Assembly (NCBI GenBank): GCA_965267435.1
Contig: OZ253960.1
Coordinates: forward strand, 3,968,001 to 4,032,000
Length of the DNA stretch: 64,000 nt
From: JAWPMT01 sp965267435
GTDB taxonomy: Bacteria; Bacteroidota; Bacteroidia; Cytophagales; Cyclobacteriaceae
Direction: 5' to 3'
Shown: in pieces, positions 56,869 to 64,000 of the stretch
Layout: each line of letters begins with the position of its first letter
Numbering within the stretch: position 1 is the stretch's first letter
The notes under the pieces: generated by a model
What the model was told of the DNA's origin: nothing
Database searches by the model: none
What the model saw: the letters and a program-made list of their open reading frames with translations, nothing else
Made by a program: the position numbers and the translations under genes

Positions 56869-56913
56869 TTATCTTTTGTTAAGGGTTTCTTGACATTGAT
56901 AGTGGCAATTTTG
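56869..56913 (+). promoter_or_regulatory. Crp/PrfA-like box and -7 element (site D)
   Basis: TTATC-TTTT-GTTAA (56869-56882), the same variant as site C, with CAATTTTG (-7-like) at 56906-56913, 30.5 bp from the dyad centre. Confidence 0.6.
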
Positions 56914-57077
56914 TAAGGCACAGGTACTCCCAATACCTTCGACGAAAACTACGACCAGTAAGACAACTATTAACCGGAGCTCTTCTTCCCTGCAAGACTG
57001 AGCAAACGACAAAACCATTGAGTTTCGTACGGTCCAAAACAACCCGTACGCTACTTCGACAAAACAGACTAAACAAA

Positions 57078-60000
57078 ATGACCACCAGTCCAAGACAAAA
57101 CCCAAAGAGCCTTACGGCGATGGCTTATGGCCCGAGTCCAGCTATCTCCGCTTCGGCTGGATTTTGGTATAGAATTGCAAGGCTCTTATCAACTCTTGCT
57201 CTGACCCTTCTGACGCTCCAGGCACTGGCGGTTGATCTGGGAGATGAAGTGGAAGCAGAGTCCGCCACGCTCTCAGGAGGATATTCGATAGAAGCTGATG
57301 TCAACGCATCTGGTGGCAACTACACCCGATTACTTGCCACCGTACCAGAGGGTATTATGCAATTTTCTGTGGACGCTCCCACAGCCGGCATTTATAAACT
57401 GCACGTCTATGCCTTTAATGCCGGAGTCTCACAAGATGTGGAGTTGTCGGTCAATGGTTCACCGACCACCGTGAGCATCGACCCCTCCAACCTGGCTAGC
57501 GCCGAACCCGCAAAACGCACCTATTTCGATGTCACCCTGGCCCAGGGTACCAATACCATCTCCTTCAAGACAGCCGGCGCCGAAATCCTTCTTGACAAAG
57601 TGCTGGTCACCTCCAACTTCAATATCTATTACTTCAGTGCAACTGGCGACGATGCCAATGACGGCAGCATCGGCTCACCATGGCAGACACTCGCTAAGGC
57701 CACAGCCATCGCTGACCTTCCCGGCAACGGCGGTATCCTCCAGCCTGGAGACAAGGTGCTGTTTCGAGCCGGCGACACTTTCGAAGGCAACTTCCTGCTG
57801 AGATGCTCTGGAAGTGAGCAGGCTCCGATAGAAATCAGCTCCTATGGTTCGGGAGAAAAGCCCATCATCTCAGGATCTGGAAGCATAGTAGGAGGAGACT
57901 ACTTTGAAGCCATCAAGCTGGTGAGCACCTCTCACATGCTCGTCACGGACCTATGGATCAAAAACGATAGACAGGATGCTTCCAGGTTTGGATGGGGTAC
58001 TGATAAAAGTTTTGGAATCTATTGTATGGCGAAACAAGCTGGTAACGTCACCCGCAACCTGACCTTTCGAAACTTGAAAATCACCGACGTCTTTGGGGCC
58101 GGGAATACTGCCTCATTCGACAATAACAATGTGACAGGCCTGCGATTCGAGTCTGACAGCAACAAAGTAGACGCGGAGGTATCCTTCAAAGATGTCCTCA
58201 TCGAAGATTGTTATTTCAACAATATCGGAAAGGCCGGCGTCTGGTCCGTCCATAAGGGAGCAACAACTGCCGTTGACAGTGTGAACCGCAGCATGAACTT
58301 CGTCATCCGCAACAACAACTTTGACCACACAGGAGGCTCTGGCATTATCCTCTCTAAGATGTACAACGCACTCGTGGAGAACAACAAATTTGATCACACG
58401 GGCCATAGCGATGTCGCAGAACCCAGGCTGGTCGGCCGAGGCAGCGGCATGTGGGTATTTAGCTCGCACAATATCCTGGCGCAATACAATGAATCCTACA
58501 GCGTACGGGGGTCTGGAGACTCCTATGGTATGCACATCGATTTTGGGAACAAGAACATCATGTTCCAGTACAACTACAGCGAAGACAGTGAAGGAGGGTT
58601 TTGTGAAGTGCTTGGGGACAATCACAACGTAGCTTACCGATTCAATGTGAGTGTGAACGATGGTTTCCGCACGAATAAGGGCAACACGATTTGGACTTCA
58701 GGGTTTGTTGGTTCGGGCAACGACCCGATCCCGTCGAACGATGTCTACGTCTACAACAACACGATTTACCTCGACGCCAACTATACACCCGATTTCTCAA
58801 TCTTCAGTGAGAACACGTACATCTACAACAACATTTTCGTACAGACCGGTCCTGGTATGATTGGAGAATCCACCGTAATTGATATTCAAAACGGGGGCGA
58901 ATTCATCGTAGCCAACAACCTCTTCAACGGTAACATTAGCACGGACTTCACAAACCTTGACAACTCAAAAGTGACCGGTGATCCCTTGTTTACCACCGCC
59001 GGAGCTCAAAACCCCGACGGGTACAAACTCCTCGTCACGAGCCCAGCAATTGATGCGGGTACTTCCTTCCCGGAGCCCTCTTTCCCCATGGCTGGACAGG
59101 GCATCTTCAAGGACATCCAATTGTATCCGGCCATCGACCAATTCGGCAACGCCGTCGATGTCAGAAACCTGGCACCGAATATTGGTGCGGACAACAACCT
59201 GAACACTTCTATAGTCAATGTAACGGGAGTTTCACTTTCAACTCAAAGCGGTACGCTCTATGACGGGGACACGGAGCAGTTGACTGAAACGATAGCTCCT
59301 GCCAACGCAACGGCTCAGAATGTGACCTGGAGCAGCGATGACGAAACCATAGCAACTGTCGATGCCAACGGACTGGTCACCGCAACGGGGGTAGGAACGG
59401 CCAACATTACAGTAACGAGTGTGGACGGTGGCTTCACTGCCACCACAGCCATCACAGTGAGCGCTATAGCGGTCACGGGTGTATCAGTTTCAGCCCAAAG
59501 TGGCACCCTTTATATAGGTGACACCGAGCAATTGACTGAGACACTCGCACCTGCGAATGCTTCCAACGACTTTGTCAGTTGGAGCAGTGATGACGAGGCT
59601 GTGGCCACGGTAGATGTTCACGGCCTGGTCACCGCCGTCGGCGTTGGAACAGCCAATATTACTGTGACCACAGTGGATGGGGTGTTCACTTCCAGCACGG
59701 CCATCACCGTCAGTCCTTCTATTGATGGTACTCTGAATGATGAAATAGAGGGGGAAACAGCTACGCTTTCAGGTAATACCGAAGCGATTGCCCATGCCAA
59801 CGCGTCCGGAGGAACCTATGTGAGATTAATGGATACTTCACCGGAGGGGACACTTGACATTACCCTTGAGGATATCCCTGAAACCGGGACCTACAAGTTG
59901 TACGTGTATGCCTTCAATAATGGAGTTACACAAAACATAAATCTGTCAGTGAATGGTGGCGCGGCATCAACCGTGGTCCTACAACCATCGAACCTACCGG

Positions 60001-63000
60001 CTGACGGGCCTGCTAACCTTACCTTGCTCGACGTAGATCTGGTTCAAGGTATTAATACCATCTCCCTTTCAGCTATTTCCGGCACCGAAGTCCTGCTCGA
60101 TTACTTCAAATTAACCGAGAATTTCACGGCATACTATGTGAGTGCCGCCGGCGATGACGCCAATGATGGAAGCATTGACTCCCCATGGCAGACCCTGGAC
60201 AAGGCATCCGAAGCCGCCAAGGCCACCAGCAATGGAGGTCTCCTCAATCCTGGTGATAAACTACTCTTCCGACGAGGAGACACCTTTGAAGGAAAGCTGG
60301 TAGTGCTTTGCTCCGGTACAGAGGAGCAACCCATTGAATTTGGTGCCTACGGCGTGGGGGAACTCCCCATCATATCGGGTTCCGGCAGTATCCCCAATGG
60401 GGACAACATCGAAGCCATCAAGCTGACCAACGTGAGTCACGTCATTTTCGATGGCCTGTGGGTCAAAAACGACCGCCAGAACATGGGCACCATTACCTGG
60501 AGCACCAACAACTCCTTTGGGTTCAAAATCCTGGCCAATAAATGGGGCGGGATCAGTAAAGGCCTCACCTTCCGAAACCTAAAAATCACGGACATTCTTG
60601 CCGTGGACATGCTCGATTTCGAGAGGAACTTTACCCGTGATTATTATAGTGCCCATGGCTTCTTTATTGACTCGCAACCGGACGACTCTACCACCACACC
60701 GGTGACAAGGGTAGCTATTGAAGACGTGTTGATCGAGGACTGTTACTTCTACAATATCGGTGCGCGCGGGGTCAATGTTCGACACCTCACCAACGTCGCC
60801 GACTATCCAGTCGATAGCGTCGACAGAAACAGGAACATAGTCATCCGAAACAACACCTTCCAACAAATCGGTGGAGATGCCGTGGTACTCTCGTCTGTCT
60901 ACAATGGGCTGGTGGAGAATAATGATTTCATCGACTTGGGATGGGGAGATCACCTTTCTTCCACAGACAGGTATTTCGGACGAGGTGAGGGTTGCTGGGT
61001 ATGGAACACCCGCAACGTGATCATACAGTTTAACAAACAGTACAGGTCGCGAGGATATGGAGACACCTACGCCAACGGCCATGTGGACTTCTATTGCAAG
61101 AATATCATTTTCCAATATAACTACAGTGAAGACACCGAAGGGGGATTTTGCGAGATCCTTGGCGCCAGTAACAAGAGTACCTTCCGATACAATGTCAGTG
61201 TAAATGACGGTTTCAGAGACTTCAATGGATACAGCATTTGGCTCTCAGGCTATGTGGGAGGCGGGGAAACACCTGTGCGCTCAGATAGCAACTACGTGTA
61301 CAACAATACCATCTACCTCAATCAGGCTACCCACAAACCAGACATTTCCATCTTTGCCAAGAACACCTGGATCTACAACAACATCTTCAAGGCAACGAAT
61401 GGCGCTCAGATAGGAGCTGACGAGGTAATGATCGATATTGAGCCCGGAAGTGAGTTTGTGGTTGCCAACAACTTGTTTTCAGGTGACATCTCCACGACTT
61501 TCAGTGACCTCGATGCCACCAAGGTCATCGGATCGGACCCTCAATTCGTCGATGAAAATGCAGGGACCATCGAAGGTTTTCAGCTCGCCTCGGGGAGCCC
61601 GGCCATTGATGCGGGTACTACTTTCCCCGAGCCCGATTTCCCCATGGCAGGTAAGGGAATCTTCAAACACATTTTTATGCATGCCCCAACGGACTATTAT
61701 GGCAACGTAGTAGACGTGACGAATCTCGCCCCCAACATTGGTGCCGATAACAACTACAACACAGGCGTCGTCGATGTAACAGGCGTTTCCGTGTCCAGTC
61801 AAAGCGGAGCGCTCCATCCCAACCAAACAGAGCAACTGACCGCGACGATAGCACCTGCGAATGCCACCAGCAAGTACGTGACGTGGAGCAGTGATGATGA
61901 AACCGTCGCTACCGTAGATACCGACGGCCTGGTAACCACAGTGAACGCAGGTACGGCCACTATCACCGCCACGACCCTGGATGGTGGATTTACAGCCAGC
62001 ACTCCTATCACAGTTACTATCTTAGCTGTGACGGGTGTATCCATTTCCGCTCAGAGTGGTGCATTGTTCGCTGGCGACTCCGAGCAGTTAAGCGCCACAA
62101 TAGCTCCCGCTGACGCGACTAACCAAAATGTTACTTGGAGTAGCGATGACGAAGCAATAGCTACCGTAGATGCAAATGGTTTAGTCTCTGCATTATCTGT
62201 GGGAAGTGCCAACATTACGGTGACCACTGTGGATGGGGGGTTCACTTCCAGCACGGCCATCACAATCAGTCCTTCTATTGATGGTACTCTGAATGATGAA
62301 ATAGAGGGGGAAACAGCTACGCTTTCAGGTAATACCGAAGCGATTGCCCATGCCAACGCCTCTGGAGGAACCTATGTGAGATTAATGGATACTTCACCGG
62401 AGGGGACACTTGACATTACCCTTGAGGATATCCCTGAAACCGGGACCTACAAGTTGTATGTGTATGCCTTCAATAATGGAGTCACACAAAACATAAATCT
62501 TTCTGTAAATGGTGGCGGGGCATCAACCGTGGTCCTACAACCATCGAACCTACCGGCTGACGGGCCTGCTAACGTTACCCTGCTCGACGTAGATCTGGTT
62601 CAAGGTATTAATACCATCTCCCTTTCAGCTATTTCCGGCACCGAAGTCCTGCTCGATTACTTCAAATTAACCGAGAATTTCACGGCATACTATGTGAGTG
62701 CCGCCGGCGATGACGCCAATGATGGAAGCATTGACTCCCCATGGCAGACCCTGGACAAGGCATCCGAAGCCGCCAAGGCCACCAGCAATGGAGGTCTCCT
62801 CAATCCTGGTGATAAACTACTCTTCCGACGAGGAGACACCTTTGAAGGAAAGCTGGTAGTGCTTTGCTCCGGTACAGAGGAGCAACCCATTGAATTTGGT
62901 GCCTACGGCGTGGGGGAACTCCCCATCATATCGGGTTCCGGCAGTATCCCCAATGGGGACAACATCGAAGCCATCAAGCTGACCAACGTGAGTCACGTCA

Positions 63001-64000
63001 TTTTCGATGGCCTGTGGGTCAAAAACGACCGCCAGAACATGGGCACCATTACCTGGAGCACCAACAACTCCTTTGGGTTCAAAATCCTGGCCAATAAATG
63101 GGGCGGGATCAGTAAAGGCCTCACCTTCCGAAACCTAAAAATCACGGACATTCTTGCCGTGGACATGCTCGATTTCGAGAGAAACTTTACCCGTGATTAT
63201 TATAGTGCCCATGGCTTCTTTATTGATTCGCAACCGGACGACTCTACCACCACACCGGTGACAAGGGTAGCTATTGAAGACGTGTTGATCGAGGACTGTT
63301 ATTTCTACAATATCGGTGCGCGCGGGGTCAATGTTCGACACCTCACCAACGTCGCCGACTATCCAGTTGATAGCGTCGACAGAAACAGGAACATAGTCAT
63401 CCGAAACAACACCTTCCAACAAATCGGTGGAGATGCCGTGGTGCTCTCATCTGTCTATAATGGGCTGGTGGAGAATAATGATTTCATCGACTTGGGATGG
63501 GGAGATCACCTTTCTTCCACAGACAGGTATTTCGGACGAGGTGAGGGTTGCTGGGTATGGAACACCCGCAACGTGATCATACAGTTTAACAAACAGTATA
63601 GGTCGCGAGGATATGGAGACACCTACGCCAACGGCCACGTGGACTTCTATTGCAAGAATATCATTTTCCAATACAACTACAGTGAGGACACGGAAGGGGG
63701 GTTTTGCGAGATCCTTGGCGCCAGTAACAAGAGTACCTTCCGATACAATGTCAGTGTAAATGACGGTTTCAGAAGCACCAACGGATACAGCATTTGGCTC
63801 TCAGGCTATGTGGGAGGCGGGGAAACACCCGTGCGCTCAGATAGCAACTACGTGTACAACAATACCATCTACCTCAATCAGGCTACCCACAAACCAGACA
63901 TTTCAATCTTTGCCAAGAACACCTGGATCTACAACAACATCTTCAAGGCAACTAATGGCGCTCAAATAGGAGCAGACGAGGTAATGATCGACATCGAGCC
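57078..64000 (+). CDS. Giant modular secreted beta-helix protein, open at right edge
   Basis: The frame from ATG 57078 stays open to the end of the window (2,307 codons) without a stop. Signal core ARLLSTLALTLLTLQALA at about 34-51 behind a polar N-region. Unit 1: CBM6/CBM35- or malectin-like domain (about 52-175; VEAESATLSG, NASGGNYTRL), right-handed beta-helix (about 178-700; YYFSATGDDANDGS, LQPGDKVLFRAGDTF, GGFCEVLGDN), two BIG_2/Ig-like repeats (TWSSDDETIATVDANGLVTA). Units 2 and 3 repeat the same order; unit 3 is cut by the window edge. The beta-helix resembles the locus lipoprotein at 24624. Binding or cleaving a polysaccharide is likely; a T9SS tail is expected beyond the edge but not seen. 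Confidence 0.88.
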   Translation, partial: MTTSPRQNPKSLTAMAYGPSPAISASAGFWYRIARLLSTLALTLLTLQALAVDLGDEVEAESATLSGGYSIEADVNASGGNYTRLLATVPEGIMQFSVDAPTAGIYKLHVYAFNAGVSQDVELSVNGSPTTVSIDPSNLASAEPAKRTYFDVTLAQGTNTISFKTAGAEILLDKVLVTSNFNIYYFSATGDDANDGSIGSPWQTLAKATAIADLPGNGGILQPGDKVLFRAGDTFEGNFLLRCSGSEQAPIEISSYGSGEKPIISGSGSIVGGDYFEAIKLVSTSHMLVTDLWIKNDRQDASRFGWGTDKSFGIYCMAKQAGNVTRNLTFRNLKITDVFGAGNTASFDNNNVTGLRFESDSNKVDAEVSFKDVLIEDCYFNNIGKAGVWSVHKGATTAVDSVNRSMNFVIRNNNFDHTGGSGIILSKMYNALVENNKFDHTGHSDVAEPRLVGRGSGMWVFSSHNILAQYNESYSVRGSGDSYGMHIDFGNKNIMFQYNYSEDSEGGFCEVLGDNHNVAYRFNVSVNDGFRTNKGNTIWTSGFVGSGNDPIPSNDVYVYNNTIYLDANYTPDFSIFSENTYIYNNIFVQTGPGMIGESTVIDIQNGGEFIVANNLFNGNISTDFTNLDNSKVTGDPLFTTAGAQNPDGYKLLVTSPAIDAGTSFPEPSFPMAGQGIFKDIQLYPAIDQFGNAVDVRNLAPNIGADNNLNTSIVNVTGVSLSTQSGTLYDGDTEQLTETIAPANATAQNVTWSSDDETIATVDANGLVTATGVGTANITVTSVDGGFTATTAITVSAIAVTGVSVSAQSGTLYIGDTEQLTETLAPANASNDFVSWSSDDEAVATVDVHGLVTAVGVGTANITVTTVDGVFTSSTAITVSPSIDGTLNDEIEGETATLSGNTEAIAHANASGGTYVRLMDTSPEGTLDITLEDIPETGTYKLYVYAFNNGVTQNINLSVNGGAASTVVLQPSNLPADGPANLTLLDVDLVQGINTISLSAISGTEVLLDYFKLTENFTAYYVSAAGDDANDGSIDSPWQTLDKASEAAKATSNGGLLNPGDKLLFRRGDTFEGKLVVLCSGTEEQPIEFGAYGVGELPIISGSGSIPNGDNIEAIKLTNVSHVIFDGLWVKNDRQNMGTITWSTNNSFGFKILANKWGGISKGLTFRNLKITDILAVDMLDFERNFTRDYYSAHGFFIDSQPDDSTTTPVTRVAIEDVLIEDCYFYNIGARGVNVRHLTNVADYPVDSVDRNRNIVIRNNTFQQIGGDAVVLSSVYNGLVENNDFIDLGWGDHLSSTDRYFGRGEGCWVWNTRNVIIQFNKQYRSRGYGDTYANGHVDFYCKNIIFQYNYSEDTEGGFCEILGASNKSTFRYNVSVNDGFRDFNGYSIWLSGYVGGGETPVRSDSNYVYNNTIYLNQATHKPDISIFAKNTWIYNNIFKATNGAQIGADEVMIDIEPGSEFVVANNLFSGDISTTFSDLDATKVIGSDPQFVDENAGTIEGFQLASGSPAIDAGTTFPEPDFPMAGKGIFKHIFMHAPTDYYGNVVDVTNLAPNIGADNNYNTGVVDVTGVSVSSQSGALHPNQTEQLTATIAPANATSKYVTWSSDDETVATVDTDGLVTTVNAGTATITATTLDGGFTASTPITVTILAVTGVSISAQSGALFAGDSEQLSATIAPADATNQNVTWSSDDEAIATVDANGLVSALSVGSANITVTTVDGGFTSSTAITISPSIDGTLNDEIEGETATLSGNTEAIAHANASGGTYVRLMDTSPEGTLDITLEDIPETGTYKLYVYAFNNGVTQNINLSVNGGGASTVVLQPSNLPADGPANVTLLDVDLVQGINTISLSAISGTEVLLDYFKLTENFTAYYVSAAGDDANDGSIDSPWQTLDKASEAAKATSNGGLLNPGDKLLFRRGDTFEGKLVVLCSGTEEQPIEFGAYGVGELPIISGSGSIPNGDNIEAIKLTNVSHVIFDGLWVKNDRQNMGTITWSTNNSFGFKILANKWGGISKGLTFRNLKITDILAVDMLDFERNFTRDYYSAHGFFIDSQPDDSTTTPVTRVAIEDVLIEDCYFYNIGARGVNVRHLTNVADYPVDSVDRNRNIVIRNNTFQQIGGDAVVLSSVYNGLVENNDFIDLGWGDHLSSTDRYFGRGEGCWVWNTRNVIIQFNKQYRSRGYGDTYANGHVDFYCKNIIFQYNYSEDTEGGFCEILGASNKSTFRYNVSVNDGFRSTNGYSIWLSGYVGGGETPVRSDSNYVYNNTIYLNQATHKPDISIFAKNTWIYNNIFKATNGAQIGADEVMIDIE
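59712..64000 (+). repeat. 2,556-bp in-frame tandem repeat inside the giant beta-helix ORF
   Basis: Bases 59712-62267 and 62268-64000 (cut by the edge) are nearly identical, with a period of exactly 2,556 bp (852 codons). The copies agree over the visible ~1.7 kb with only scattered changes, for example GACTTCAATGG at 61219 against AGCACCAACGG at 63775. The repeat carries one carbohydrate-binding-like domain, one beta-helix and two Ig-like domains. Unit 1 upstream has the same domain order but is much more diverged. Confidence 0.92.

Noticed and set aside
59712..64000. Direct repeats considered as CRISPR or transposon ends
   Set aside because: The repeat unit is a 2,556-bp in-frame coding unit with domain structure; there are no short spaced repeats, terminal inverted repeats or transposase.

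Overview
The window reads as a chromosomal segment of a Bacteroidota bacterium, probably a marine or polysaccharide-degrading Cytophagia/Saprospiria-type organism. The evidence is SusC/SusD pairs, a hybrid two-component regulator with Reg_prop propellers, type IX secretion (T9SS) C-terminal sorting domains, Bacteroidota -7 promoter elements (TAnnTTTG) and few Shine-Dalgarno sites. The genus cannot be assigned from the sequence.

Left flank (1-8.6 kb), mostly housekeeping: the 3' end of a 2-hydroxyacid dehydrogenase, a ParD/ParE toxin-antitoxin pair, tRNA-Val(TAC) with its terminator, a leftward group (class V aminotransferase, murF, DUF2461 protein), a membrane AraC-type regulator, and two exported TPR/DUF proteins followed by long inverted repeats.

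Polysaccharide utilization locus (8.8-37.1 kb): a sulfatase with a broken maturation motif, an HTCS regulator, a lipoprotein, SusC, SusD, two tandem PepSY-like proteins, then an apparent operon of sulfatase, beta-helix lipoprotein, sulfatase, GH2 glycosidase and sulfatase. After it come a SusC remnant, a second intact SusD, a SusD remnant, a fifth sulfatase and a Crp/Fnr regulator. Five S1 sulfatases plus a GH2 enzyme point to a sulfated, possibly galactose-containing algal glycan. No recognised endo-acting enzyme is visible except perhaps the beta-helix protein.

Secreted giant-protein array (37.2-64 kb): four LamG-module proteins of 707, 1810, 1486 and 2200 aa with T9SS tails, then an ORF open at the right edge (at least 2,307 codons) built of carbohydrate-binding-like, beta-helix and Ig-like domains. 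That ORF contains a nearly identical 2,556-bp in-frame tandem repeat. Its beta-helix is the same kind as the one in the locus lipoprotein.

The most interesting signal is regulatory. Seven sites share WCCC(C), about 22 bp, WCCC(C), about 25 bp, a -7 element. They lie before the lipoprotein, three sulfatases, the crp-like gene and two orphan cassettes, and are best explained as HTCS/AraC sites. Four other sites (TTAAC-N4-GTTAA, PrfA/Crp-like) sit 29.5-30.5 bp before a -7 element upstream of four of the five giant-protein genes, starting directly downstream of the crp-like gene. Together they suggest a relay in which glycan sensing by the HTCS activates the locus and a Crp-like regulator, which then activates the secreted array. 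This is inference from sequence and has not been tested.
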